A stretch of 64,000 nucleotides of DNA from positions 16,468,373 through 16,532,372 of the forward strand of contig NC_036443.1 of the NCBI RefSeq assembly GCF_002775205.1. The letters run 5' to 3'. This stretch comes from Xiphophorus maculatus (lineage: Eukaryota > Chordata > Actinopteri > Cyprinodontiformes > Poeciliidae). Made by a program: the position numbers and the translations under genes. Positions 42,150 to 56,400 of the stretch are shown piece after piece. Positions within the stretch are counted from its first letter, which is position 1. Every line of letters begins with the position of its first letter. Below the pieces are notes generated by a model. The model saw only the letters and a list, made by a program, of their open reading frames with translations. It was not told where the DNA came from and did no database searches.

Positions 42150-44401
42150 AATGACATGACTTTATTATGTCCAGTGCTTAAAGATAGACATATGGAATCT
42201 GATGCGACTATAGAGACATGACATTTCATGAAGTCAACTTTTAATCCAAGTGCTCTTCCTGCAGGAGGAAGACAAAACAAAACAAAACAAAAAAAACAGG
42301 ATGCTCATTTTCTGCATCAACGGGCAAAGCTCTTCTTTGATCTCTCTTCGCTTCAATGATTGTTGTCGCAGATGCAGTGGCTATGTACAGTGTTCACAAC
42401 AGTGTTGTCATTCATATACAAAAGAGAAAGAAAACTTTACAAATATTCTAAGAAAAGCAAAACGACAAGACAAACACATTTCTGTTGTTAAAAAAAAGGC
42501 AAAAAAAGAGGAAGATTTCCAGTTATCAAAACTCTTTGCTATGATACGGTTAAATTGCGGTAGGTCCAATGGATGATAGGAATATTCTCACATCTCACCA
42601 CTTGCCACAAGTCTCTCAGTCTCTGGGGTCAAACTGTGTCAAATTGCACACAAATAGCCCAGTCGTGATACACATTCTCATACGCTGATACCTATCATGT
42701 CCACTAACAGCTCATCCACTAGGTCAATAAGCCAGTAAGCACCCAAACATCAGGTCACCATTTTACAGTGACATCAAAGTGGTTCAGAGTTTCCTCCAAA
42801 ACGAGGCCTTCGGGTGGTAGCAAGTAGCTTGAGAGCAGCTTTAGGTCGAACTGTATTTCAGGCACAGACAGACTTAGGCATTACGTCTTTACTTTTACAC
42901 CTTCAAAGGGAAGTAGAGGAACGTTGACCGAATATGGCAGTCTGAGGTACATCAGCGTCGAGGTGGGGTGCACATAGTTCTCCATTACCAGCACTTTCCT
43001 TCTCCTCCTCCACCATCCTTTATCTCATGACAGTCAAGATATGAGCAATAAATACTGTTACATACTAATTTCTAACATAATTTGTGCAAAAAAAAAAAAA
43101 AATTTACAAAAAGCTTCAAACTTAATTCTCATAACTTAGTGCGTGTGTGGAGACTTCCTTTTGAGTTCAGATGAAATCTCATGATATAAAAAACAAATGA
43201 AAAGAGGAAGGAAACTATTTATGCATTGTTTTGTATAAACAGCTGCTCTCCACTTCCCCTTGTAAGATCATATGTGAACAATAACCCAGAAGTCACAAAC
43301 ACAATGTACCTTTCTGTCACTAGCTCTCATTTTTAAATGTGTGTTGTCTGTTCAGAAAGTAGGTGAGGCGATGAAGGTGACTCGAGTACAAAATCCTACA
43401 AAATCGGCATCTTTAGCTATTTTTTTCTCTTTTTTTCCAACACAGTTTTGTGTTTTTAAAGTGATCTAAATAGAGAACATACTGCAACGCAAGCATGGTC
43501 AGAGACGGTAAACTTGATCAACAAGCTGTTATTGTATCCGTGTTTCACTTCTGCGGATATGAAATTGCCAACTTTAAGCCACTGATTATTTGAAGAGTCA
43601 TGTCATTAGTCATCCATGCACGTTCCTCTTACATCTCCACAGCTTGGCAAACTGATCAACAGTAAGCGAGAAAATTATTTTAAAAAAATAAAAATAAAAT
43701 TGAAATAAAAAACAAGAGAAACATTCAAGGCTATGTTCATAAATGCGTTTTCACGTGTGTTGTAATCTGGTGAGCACCTTTGCAAGGACAAAGTACACCA
43801 TCGAGGCAGAACCTGGCAGAGGCTGCCATCTGCAGGATTTATCCATGAACTGCACTTTTTTGGCTATACCAGCAACCCCTCTTTCACCACATTCACTGAC
43901 AAAGCTCTCTCTCAAGTCCCATTTTCACAAGTAGAAAATAAAGTGCATTTTGGCCTTATGTCCAGTGATGGTCCAACTCACGGGGGGAGCCGCTAACACA
44001 ATCGGCTGAAATGAAGTGCCTGCCTTCAACGAAAACCTGTGAGCACCAGTGGCTGTAAAAAAAAATACGGTCGTTCAACAGAATTAAAAGGGAACAAATG
44101 AGTCTTGATGGTTAGGATTACAGGTAATATTTTGCATCATAACATTTCCTTTCACCATGCACTTGCAGATAAAACAAAAACCCAGTCTGGGACACAGAGG
44201 CAAGAGGAAGAACCATGTCTGATCATCACATTTTCCTTCTGACATCGGTTTGTAGTCCCGGTCCCTCGAAAGCAGGGCAGAGAAAACCCTTAGTTCATAA
44301 CTCCCCCTCTTTACAGTTAGCTTTGAAGCTGCTCACTGAGCACACTATAATATTCACTCCAGAGTCCTTTAAACTCTCCTTTGATCCCCGCTCCCATCGG
44401 C
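42150..44401 (-). other. nav1: 3' UTR of nav1
   Basis: About 2.2 kb runs from the nav1 stop to an AATAAA on the minus strand (TTTATT at 42161-42166). No other gene is visible in it. The length is an inference from the signal position. Confidence 0.55.
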
Positions 44402-47400
44402 TCAGAGTGTAGTCTGCAGACTGGGATCCAGGCAGCCTTCTCTCTCTGGAGACTCGATATAGTTGGCAGACTCCTGAAGCTTCAGCAACATGGCCATCTG
44501 GGAGGCAAGAGCAGGTTGAGAAAATCAAAGCGTCAGTCAACAAGGTTGTTTTCAAAAATTTACTTTTGCATGTGTAAAATTAATCTTGAAATATTTCTTA
44601 AGCATTTGACTAGGAGATATGACTTGTTAGTTCCTCGTCTGTATCTATAAGGAATCTTGCATGGAGCCTTTGACTAACCAGTTTGGTTAAGGGCTTTGTG
44701 AAAAGATAATTGTTAAGCACCTTCAATTAATGCGCAAGCTGTGAGAAAGTGTGCAACTGTCCTCACTATTTCTTCAAGCCACATTGGACTTTCTACAAAA
44801 TAACATCAACATGTAAACACTGTCTATTCTTTAAAGCAACCACCATAGATGCAAATAATTTACTCTAATTATTTTTAAAGAACTTTTCTTTTTTGCTTAA
44901 GGTTATTTGACAGAAAGGTCAAAGGTTTGATGAAGGAACAAGATCTTCCCAGTTTATACTTTAAAGGCTATGTTGCTAAAAGAATTGGGTCATTTGCTTC
45001 CGTCATCAACTTCAGTAACATCCCACTCTAATCTAATGGACTTAATTTGTTATCTGTCCTCCTTTGCAGCTATAACAGTTTCAAGTCTTAGTGCAGTACA
45101 TGATTATTGCTGATTTATTGATGTAAAACCTAGGAGTTCTACATTTTGATGCATTCAATAAACCAGAAAAAAAAAAAAAATCCTAGTTTTTCAGTATTTG
45201 ACCAGCAGATCACCAACCAGATTACAAATTATTCATTTTCACTGGCAGATTTATTTGTTACAGTAAGGTTATAATTTTATATTCATTTTACTGGCATGTT
45301 TCTACTGACGGGAAGTAATAGTAAGCTTTGTCTGTGACAATAAGACATTTATTTTTGCTCATTTTTATGTCATTTTTGACATGCCATTTTTCATAAAATA
45401 TAAATAAAACCAGTTTTTTTCTATATTTTATTTTGCTTTTACATTGTCATATTTTGTGAGATGCCTATCTTCAAGGTTAGGTTAAACTTATGAATCCAAA
45501 CCTGCCAGGGTTACGAGTCCTTTGGGCTTACCTGTCTCTAAAATAATAAATGAGTAATTATACCAGTAGTAAGGACTGTTAACTCACCAGAGGGTCTGAC
45601 TCCAGTGTGCTGGGTGGAGGTGTATCTTTGGGGGGCTTCTTCTCCTCATTGGGCAGCCCGATGCTGGGAGGAGGGAGGTGAAATAGCCTGGCCTGGTCCT
45701 GCTGTGCATTTGGCCATGGCAGAGTGCCTCTCACCCACTCCACTGGGTCCTCCCACACTGCTTTCTGACCATGCACCTTGGAGAACAGACAGAGAACAGA
45801 CTGTTGTAGGAATTGTATTTTTACACATCTATACAGCAAGTTTTACACTTGGGAAGTCAGTGTTTGCTCACCTTGATGCCGTCTTTGGCTCCCTCTTGGA
45901 GGTACGGTATGATGGAGTGGTTCCACAGATCAATGAACCACTGCCTGAACTCTGCTACTGACACTGGGCATGACAGGAAGAAGCAGGGACCTGCAGGAGG
46001 CAATGCGTCTCGTTAAACTCCTGCTAATCCTTCTCAATAAAACCACAAAACTTCCCCAAAACCAGGTCCGGTTTACCCAGCAAATACCATGTCTCACCTA
46101 TGAGAAAGTCTGAGGTGCTGTGTTTCTCCAAGAAGGCGTGCAGGTGGTACCAGAGCTGAGGGATCCAGTCGAGGATACGTAGAAGTGTCTGGCGGTGCGT
46201 TGGGTCACGCTCCTCCTCCTGGTGGGTCTCCACGGCTTTACGGTGCAGATACCTCAGCAGGAACCCATTGGCCGGCTCCACATTATTGGAGAACGTAACC
46301 ATCCTATTGCAATTTTTAAAACACGCTTATTTTGCAGCCCATGCTGTCAGAAATCCAGAGGCGATATTGTGAATTTCATGTGCTTACCTGAAGCTAAGGT
46401 GCAGGCCATGATTGGAGGTCATCCTCACAGGTTGATTGGTTGTTCCAATAATGTAAGGACTAAGACACAATCCGAGATGAGAAGTTTAACTTTTAGCAAA
46501 CAGCGTCACTCTTTGGTAACATCCTACATCCAATAAACCGAGCACCTACCATTTGTGATACTTGCAAGTGAGGGCTCCGTTGACGAGCTCAGTGATGGCC
46601 GCTGAATCGCTAATATCATCTATGATAACAACCAATGGCACCTCCCCTCCACTCTCTCTGTCAATCTGATTTGCCAGATTTGACAGGTACAACTGCAAAT
46701 CCTGCAAATGTGAGGAAATGCGACTTTTCTCAAGTAAGACGATAACAACAATCTAACGTGTGTATTTTTTGGTGAGAGTAGCTGTTAAAAATAGCTCAGA
46801 GTTGTGCTTTACCTTCTGCGACTGCCGGTGCATGTTGAAGGTGACAGCAGCACAGCGACCCAACACACACGACTCATGGTCGCTGTCCGATGTGTCGATC
46901 TGGCTGCGCTGCAGGAGGTAGTGGGCCAGATGCTGGGCCAGATATGTCTTTCCTGTCCCGCTGGGTCCAGACAGGACCAGGCGTCTGTGCTTCATTAGCA
47001 GACTGATGTAGTGCAGCATCATGGGCTTCGGTATCAGAGTCTCAAACACCAGCGAATCAACACTTTTTTCTCTCAGACCTAGAAAGGAACACTTGGAGTT
47101 TTAGAAGTTTTTACATTTACCGTAAAACTGATTTAAACGGTGAATGGCAGCAACTGTGGATTATTTCACTAAAATAAAATGAGGATTATTCTGACGCTAA
47201 AAGAATTGGCACATTCTGTAGATTTTTCATTTATCCACTTAAGCTTATTTTATACAATACTAGGAATACATAGAACATACAAATACACAAATAATTCAAC
47301 AGTTTTTTAAATAAATAAATAAAGTAAACATTTCATTGTCTCAAATGCTGTGACAGGATTTCTTTTGATCATTTGTAGCAAAGGATACATCTGAAGCCAA

Positions 47401-50400
47401 AAAAAATACATACTTCTAACATCAACATATTAAAATTTCAGCCCTTTCTGCTTTATTTATCAATACATGTTAGTACTGATCTATTTATTTGGATTAACCA
47501 ATTAATAAATGGATGTGCTTAATGGGAGATTGTGAAATCTGCTTACTGGGATATTTCTTTTCCTTTTTGGCCAAATTTTAACCAGGTGAAATTAAAACTA
47601 TGAAACTGGAGAAGTTTTGGGTAGAACAAATTTACAGACAATGATTTTTATTTTATTTATTTATTTATTTTTTCCAAATATAATATGTATATATTTTTTC
47701 CACAGTTTTGGCTTAATTACTGCTGTTACTGAATATTTTGTCCTTACATCAATTAGTCAGTATACTAAACAATTAATCAACTACTAAATCAGTTGACGAT
47801 TATTTTAATAACTGATTCATCGCAATTAAACTAATCAGTTGTTTTGGCCCGGTAGTGAGCCATTATAATTATTTGTAAAATGTCTTTGTCCATATTTAAA
47901 AATAAAAAATAACAAATCAACCAGAGAACATGTACTGCTCACCTTTCAAGGTTGCAAAAATTTGAACTGGGCCACTGCCAAGGCATTGATGGGGCAAGTC
48001 CTGAGGCCTGTCCCCCCCTACTGTCCTCTGCACTCCTTGGTTCAGCTGGTACATGTGCAGAGAGTCGCAGGTCAAACCCAGGCTTCCCGTCGGGTCCACT
48101 TGACTCAAATAGTCCTGAACAACAAAAGAATGTCACTATTAATACTGAGCTACATCAAAGAGCAAAACCTTTGGTTGAATATCGAGCAAAATGCTAAATT
48201 AGACTCACTTGAAAGGTCTTAGCAATGAGGGAGTCAAGGCAGGTCCAGTCAGTTCGTTGGCTGATTGTCACTGAGCCCAGGCAGAATTCCTGCAGCTGTT
48301 TCCTGTCCTACAGGCGCAGAAGAGAGAACAGATTGCTCTGAAATAAAAACCCCAATAATATCTGTGTTTGTTGCTGTTGGAAGGGTTTTTATGAATTTAC
48401 CTCCATTTGATCTCCGGTGCGAACCAGGACTTTTGCGCAGACCTCGTCATGCTGAGACGACGTACTTAGCAAGTCACAAGAAGACACTTCTGAAAGAAAG
48501 AAGCAAGCAATTATATTAAATTATCAACGAAATTGCAGGAGCTAAATGTTGACTGGGGTTTCATTTATTCTTTACCTGGAGCTTTACAATCATTTAAGCT
48601 TAGGCTGAAAGACTTGGTGAGGGACAAACTCATTGGCGGATTCCCAGAAGGCCCCAGGAGAGAAGCCAGGCCCGACGGCTGAGAGGTGGAGGAGGTGGGA
48701 CCCGGGCTAGAGAGAGGGAACTGACTTCCTGTTTTCAAGTGGTCGTTTTCTGCCTTTAGGTTGTCCACAGTGGACTAGAGCACAAATACATTAAGTTTTA
48801 AATTCAAACCATTCAAAAAAAATTAACCAGCAGAATTTATGGGTGTATAGAACTGAAAATAAACACAAACCTGCATGTTGTTCATGGCTTCTCGGAGCTG
48901 CTCCAGCTGATGGGCAGAACTTAAGGCCTCCAGACGGATATCTGTCAGCTTCCTCTCTTTCTCCCAGAGTTCAGACCGTAACTCTGATACCGCTTTTTCA
49001 CCATTGTCTCCCTCTTCCACTGTTTCCATGATCCTACAAAATAACCAGAGAAACATCATAACCAGAAACCCACAGAGGCAATTTTTTTATTGTTTCAAAT
49101 CCGTTTGTCTACTTACATGGAAGACGTAGAAGATGCTGACATTTTCAGGGACGAAGGCAGGTCCTCATCCACTTCTCCTCCCTCATGAGCCATCTTTGGC
49201 GAGTTGGGAGCTGAGGAGTCTGGGGTGGCGATTTCCTCGATGTCTGAGTAGGTTTTGGAGCCTTTTTTGATACTAAAGGCCTTGTTGAAGGAGCTCCTCA
49301 GCTGCACAGACACATGAAAGCAGACACAGAAAGTCAATCAGACAGGAATCGTCATTTAATAGGTAAGAGTTAAATAAATACAGACATGCTTCACATTAAG
49401 TGAAAAGTTTGTCATTTTTCAGATGCTGCAGTGGGAAACCCCACATGTACTGTATGTAACCCAGACATTAATATTTTCCCACTGGCCTTATCTATATTTA
49501 GAAATATTTTTTTCTAGAAAAAAAAATAATCTTTGAGTTAAAAAATAACAGTCTGTAAAGTTTCCAAACTCAGCTGTGCTTGTATTTTCAATTTGTTAAC
49601 GCCTTAGTTTTTAATAGTTGTGTAATTGTATGTTTCAGGGGAAACAGTAGGGGGCAGTAAACATTTTCACAACGTCCAGTTCTCAAACAGATACTGTATT
49701 TTTTTACACTTTTAATTCTAAAACAGAAAATAGATTGATTTGATTGATTAACTGCTTTGAGCATCTTAGATAAATTCAAAAGGAAACCCATTTCTCTAAA
49801 ATGACAAACTATTCCCTTAATTCTTTTGTTTAATTTTACAAGCAAAGTGCTGAGTAACTAAACATAATTTTCATGTTGGTCAAATTAATAACTTCTCACA
49901 TTTATCCTGAAGAACACAATACAAGTTAATCATGTAAATGAGGAGAAACACACTTAAACACATCTAATGACAGTCAACTGAGCAGTGGTTAATTATTTTA
50001 ACGGCACATCATGTCTGCTGCTTGCCTCTCATGACTGATTCATAGCCATCAATTTAATAAAACAGTTGAAGATCAGGCAGCATTAATCAGCAGAGCAGCA
50101 AGTCATTCAGCAGAGGTGAAAGGACTGTAGTTCAGACGGCCCATCATGCTGTGTGGATGGAAATTATAAGAGTTGTATGATTACGCAGTGACGACACTTA
50201 CCTCAAAAACCTGAAATAGCCAAATAACACAACACAAAGGAGGGAGACAGTGGTCATACATCAGCCATGCGTTTTTTTTTTTTTTTTATATAGAGGATGA
50301 AGTTAGCCAAAAAAAATAAAACAAGCTGTGAGTTTAAAAAAAACCCACCACTTTTGGAGTCCCACTCATTCTTACCCAGCTCTTCTTTTTCTTCTTCTTT

Positions 50401-53400
50401 GCGTCTTGATCTTTCAAGCTGCCCACACTCGACATGCTGGTCAAGCTGTTCAGACTGGAGATGCTCTCACATGAGTTCTGACGTCGGATGCGAAGGTCTG
50501 AAAGAAAGGAAGCTTCAAATTAGTCACAACAGTTTGAGGAGGAGGAGGGAGAAATGCATTCATGGAGTGACTGCCTGGTTGATCTACAAACCTTTCATGT
50601 TATCTTGGTTGTTTAAGGCTCCGTGGATGACGGCCTGTGCTTCTTCATTCCTGGTCTTCAGGGCTTCAATAGTCTCCCGCATCTCCACCAGCTCTGAGTC
50701 CTGCACAAATATTTCATAGGACAAAATTAATTTACAATCTTAGTTAGTGGATGCATGTTAGAAGTGAATATATTAAATTGTGCACTATAAATAAATAACC
50801 AATGAGGATTAACAAAGTTGTCTGAATGTGCAAAAGTCAAACACCAACAGATTTTTGTTTTATCTGTGTTCTGAATGACAAAGTGCCAAATCAGTGGAGC
50901 TATGCAGAAGTAGTGGAAAAAATGTAATTTAAATGTTTTCATTAAAAATCTCAACCTCGTAGAATCTAATGCAGTTTTCTCCCTTGAGATTCTCAGTGGG
51001 AAAATTTCAGACACATGAATTTCATATATTTTTTAGAAGTGAGTCTACTGTCATCATGGTGTTTACCTCTTTAAAAGATTCCCCATTCTCCTTCACTGCA
51101 AGGAATCACAACCTCAAACTTCTCAAAATTGCATTGGAGATGATATGTAGCTTTTGAAAGGTGAGAAAATAAAGGTACAGCTTTAAAGAATCCACCTAAG
51201 TACTAAATTATTTAATCATAAAATTTTCTGTTACCCCTTAAAGAAAAATTATTGTTAATTTATTTTTGCATTTTATTCAACTTTTTATTAATTTGTTATA
51301 TTATTAAAAAACTGCTTTATTCTAACTTAGTACATATGTGCTATTATTTTGTTGTAGTGATCTGATGTACATTTAGAGAACATTGTAGCTTCAATGGTTG
51401 AAATTATTTTTCCATGCCCCTCTTCTCTGCTGTAGTCCAACTTTATGTTTATATGAAATGCAATTATTTGAGCTTGCCACTTTTTTCTTTTTATCAGGTT
51501 TTTTTTTCTTGGGAAATGTGATGTATGTTTTTTACATTTAATTTTATGTTTTTTTTTGTACTCTGTTATTATATATATTAAATATTTTAATGTTACTCAT
51601 TAGTTTTATTTGGTCCAACTGATTTCTCACTGTTTATTTATTTATTTATTTATTTATTTTTTACATTTTGCAAAGTACTAAATATTACATTTAGTTTTGT
51701 CGCAACATTGCAGCATTTTGGTGGAACTTCTGTTGCTTAAATTCAGAGAGGTAGTTTAATGTGCTAATATAAGCAATGCTCACACTGACACTGAAATAGT
51801 AAGACAACCATGATGAGACTGTGTGTAATCTTCCCCAAAAGTTTCAGACAGCGACTCCAGATGAACTGAGTGTTTCTGCTCTGCTTGTTTTCTTCTAAAG
51901 CTGATAGCTCTTTGCTCTCAGTGGAGCCACACGGCCCATCTCAAGGTTAGACGGTGCTGAGCTCCAGGCTGATCTGCACAGGTCACTGCACTGGCACTTA
52001 CAACAAAGACTTTTCTGGTCCGGTACAGACTGGACTTTCAGAAGGAGCAGCAAGGCGTGATGATCTCCGAGAGACTCCTCATGCATCCCCTTATATCAAG
52101 CACAGCCTCAGGCAGTGACGAGTTCATTTACACCAAAACTAGACACAAGAGTGAAGGGCTGGAGCTGCAGGTGCACATGCATGCTTGTTAGTTCAACGTA
52201 AAAAGCTTTTTTATTCGTTTTCCACATCTTTCTTCCATACTATTTGGTCCCGGTTGCCCGGCCTCTAATCCACATTTAGCTCCTGCTGCAGGCTGTGATC
52301 AAAGTCGCCTCACCGAGCTTCGGCTCGTTAAGCTCACTGCTCTTTAGATAAGTGTAGTGTTGGAATCTGGATGGAATCTGTTTTGTGTGTGTTTGAGTTT
52401 GAAAGTGCAGCTGGAATGGTACCTTTTGTTCGTGGCTTATCGACAGACTCTGCAACCGAGCTGTCATCAGGGCCAGGCTTTGCTCGAAGGCAGCCACTAG
52501 GTTTGCCTGTTCACAAAAGATGAAAAGCAATCAAGTTTTTTTTTTTTTTTTTACATTTTTAAGTAGTTGTCTCAGAGAGGATATTTGTACAGAGTTCATT
52601 TTTAGGTCTAAAATGGCAGAACATAATTTAGACATTATCACTACCAAAGAGGTATAGGTTCAGCTAGATTGCTTTCCTTTAAATCGTTAAAGGACACAAA
52701 GGTTGAACAGGATGGCATTTTGCAATATCCACCTCTTTTCTAATCTCTTCCTTTCTGGTCTAGCAAAGGAGAGAAAATTATGTTCTTCTCTGGAACACAA
52801 GGCTGGCAAAAATAATAAAATGAGTCATCTCATTTATCCAATTCATCACAATTCTGTGTTTGAAGCATTTGTCCTGGCTTTAACAAGGTCTATCCATATC
52901 TCAAAGAAAGGCGTAGATGACTCATGTTTTGTACAAAGATATGCCTAATGTCGGAGTGCAGACTGAGTTGACTGAGCTTAAACAGGTGTCAAACACACTC
53001 CCAATCAACAACAAACAAATAAATTAATTAAAAGAATAATATTAAATGATACAGTTGTATATCTTAATAATAAAAAAATACATAAATGAACATACATATA
53101 AAACCAAAAAACCCAAACATAAAGTCCAGAGACTGTGCAAAAAATAACAAAAATAAATGAATAAACATCTAAATTGAGTAAAAATAAATACAGGAAATCA
53201 AATAAATAAAAATATGCCCACAATTCTAAGACAGCAAAAAATGTGCAAATAAATAAATGAATAAAAGTTAGATAAATATAGTAAAATTCGGTTCTGAGTA
53301 TAGGGAAAGTGAGCTGTCGTCCACAAATATTGGCACCAATGTAAAAACGGTGAAAAACACTTCAAATATGGTAAACTTATTTTTTTATAGCAGTAGCTTA

Positions 53401-56400
53401 CTCTGACAAAAATGCAAAAAAAAATAAAAAATAAAAATCCAACCTTCAACTACAGTGCATTCATTCATTAGGCATAATTGTTACGGTCTCCTTTGATAAT
53501 TCAAATACAATAATTTTTTAAAAATTTTTTTCAAAATCCTAACTTGCCATTTTGAATAAAGTCAAGTTAGCAGACACTTGTCAAAGATAAGAAAAACACT
53601 CAAGTGAAGCAGATGTAATATCATAAATTAGAAAATTGCTAAACAAGATATTTATTAACATAATCTTGCCAATATCTACATTACCTATTAGCTAGGACAC
53701 TAAAACTAGCAGAACCGCCACAAACTAAGCTGGACAGGCACCCCGGTTTATTTTACCACCGTGCTCAATCAGCAGGTAAGATATGTAGAAAAAAAAACTG
53801 ATAAAAAAGGCTTTTATTACTCAACTTTAACAGGGATGACAAAAACAGTGGACATGCATGTATTGTTTCTTTCTCTTTAATTGGTTCTTAGTTTTTAAAT
53901 GTATTAGTGAGAATATTTGAGTGAGGAAAATAGTACGATAAACAAAGAGGTGTAAATGTAGCTTATCACGGGGAAAGAACCAGTTACCAAATGTCAGAGA
54001 AGATGACACTAAAGATCCTTTTTTGGTAAAAACAAGGCTAGAAAATTATGCAGCAGACGGAAATAGACATGATACATACATTCGCTGTTAGCTGTGTGGT
54101 CAGATTGGAAACCTTCTCCTGCGATGACTCCAGCTCTCTCCTTAACATGCGGATTTGCTGTGTTGAAAAAAATATATGTTAAATTATATGATTTAAAGCA
54201 TCGCTTTAAGAGTGTTTGATGTTACTCAATAAATGAAAAGATGGTGACCAAAGAATGATGAGGCGACTTGTTTACTCAAAAACAACAAGGATGGTGATTG
54301 ATGGACGAAAGAGGGAAAATAGGAGATGAGACAGCGAGCGTGACTAGGCTGTGAAGAAAACACTCACCTCTCCCTGAATCCTTTCCTCAGCCTTGGGAAG
54401 GAGGGAATCAAAGTCAAGAAGTTAGAGAGGACAGAGGGGGTAGGAGAGAAGTGGAGAGGAAAGGAAAGCATAGGAGACTAATAAGGTACTGATCATTATC
54501 TCAGGTGTGCGCTGTTTAAAGCATGAAGCAAGAAAAAAAAAAGCATAACTCCCTCCACCTTCCAAACCAACAGTCATACCAAAAAGACTAATCTGTATCG
54601 ACCTGATTCTGCACGCTGCCCACACTCACCGAAGAGTAGCTCGACGAGGCGTTTGAGGCCAGGGAGAGAACAGACCCATGAACTGGGAAGTGAACATTAA
54701 GAGAGACAAAGTTAAGGAAATGCTGCATGTAGATTACATTGATAAATAAACCGCAAAAGTAATCTAGTGCTTCACCTTCATCATTGGGCTCTCTTTCCCT
54801 GAAGGATCCAGAGCGAACCATCCCCATGCTGCGCGGACGTTCGGCCAGGGACATGGTGCTGCCCAGTGGCGACGCACTATAAAGTTCCATGGAGGCGTCG
54901 TGTGTTGGGATGCTGTTGGACCGGGTCATCCTGTTGGGTCCGCCTACGGGGCTGGGTACTGTTGTGACAGCAGAGATATAGAAAAATATTAGCCAAAATG
55001 ATGTGGAACGCCTGCTTGATGGTGCTAATTATTAGCTGGTATTTGATACAGACCCATACTGGTCTTCGAGGTGCGGGGCAGGGAGGTGGGTGAGGACAGC
55101 AGTGGGAGGGTGAGAGAGTCCGTCATACTGAGGACGGTATGCGAGTGTCTCCTCTCTCCTTTCTCTTTTGCTTCCTCCTCAGGCTGAGAGGGTCCACTGA
55201 AACTAAAAACAGAGCGGCAAAAGTTAGCCACCCAAAACTAATAAAGAAGGTTTGGAGCTTAAAAGTGTATTTTTTTGGTAATCAAATAAAACTTTTTTGT
55301 GAATATTGGTCAAAAATTATGTCTTGTAACCCACTACGCAGGATATGGATAAAGTTTTAAAATAAACATGATTTTTGAAGTAGTAGCATAATCTGCACCA
55401 AAAGACTGTTCCACCCCCCCAAGTAAAGCCAACCTATAATTTATGTGCATTTATTAAGGAGGAGGGAGACTGCAAATTCAGAAACAATTGCTTATTATAT
55501 CATGTGGCACAGAGGGACATTTGTATTAATAACGGTTCAAATCAGAATAACAAGAAATAGTTTAAGAAATGGCTACAAGAATCCCCTCTACCCATTTAGG
55601 GAAAATCAATGTTTAATAAAAACGTTTTGAGACACAAAACATTACACTCAAGATTGAAGACACACTGGTGCAGTTAATTGTTTTGGTTGTCTGATTGCAA
55701 GTCAGCACAGCCACACCAAGACATGGCTACAAACACCCACAACAGCATCCTGAGTAATGAAGTAGCCTGTACCATAGAGTCTGTATTGATCCTGAGTACA
55801 GAGATAAACCAAGCTGTGGATTTAAGAGAATAACTCTGTGTTTGAACTCACATACCTTAAACCTTTCTTTGGCAGTGTGTTTCTGTCTCTCTGGGAACTG
55901 TGGAAATGAAAGAAAGTGGTTATGCGAGCACTAGTGCAGGGACTTATTAAACTCTCAGGAACAGGCACAAAGAGGCGAAATACGACTGGCAGGCAGCTTG
56001 TGGCAGCCAGTAATTATGACTACAATCAGAGCTGCTGGTACAGCACTGATAACAGGCCTGTGGTAATAACATCTCAGCAGCTCATTAATGTGTACATGTC
56101 CGTAACAGGTTAACTTTACTTGTTTTTAGAGCTTTTCATTTAAAAATGTCAACAGTTTCCACAGTTAATACTAATCCAAATGCAAAAAAAAAAAAAGTAC
56201 TCTGTGGCTATTAAAAACAACAAATAAAATAAAAACAATAAATAAAATGGACTAATATTTAAGCACCTTCCTCATCATTATTTTCTCTTTTGACCAAAAA
56301 AACAGTGGATTAACAACAAAAGCCATTTTCAAAGTTCATTTTCAAATTCAAATTGGCATATGCTTCAGAGATGCAGGTATTACAACTTCCTAGTGTTTTG

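Larger units (their letters stand above)
41104..42150. other. Intergenic region between mybph start and nav1 3' end
   Basis: Contains the presumed mybph promoter (TATATATA at about 41159-41166 on either strand), the G-run at 41191-41213, a palindrome cluster at 41591-41724 and an (AAT)n run near 42049-42070. No gene was found. Confidence 0.6.

Noticed and set aside
51895-52086. 63-codon minus-strand frame as a possible nav1 exon
   Set aside because: Cys-rich content unlike navigators, and the exons on both sides already join in frame with conserved sequence.
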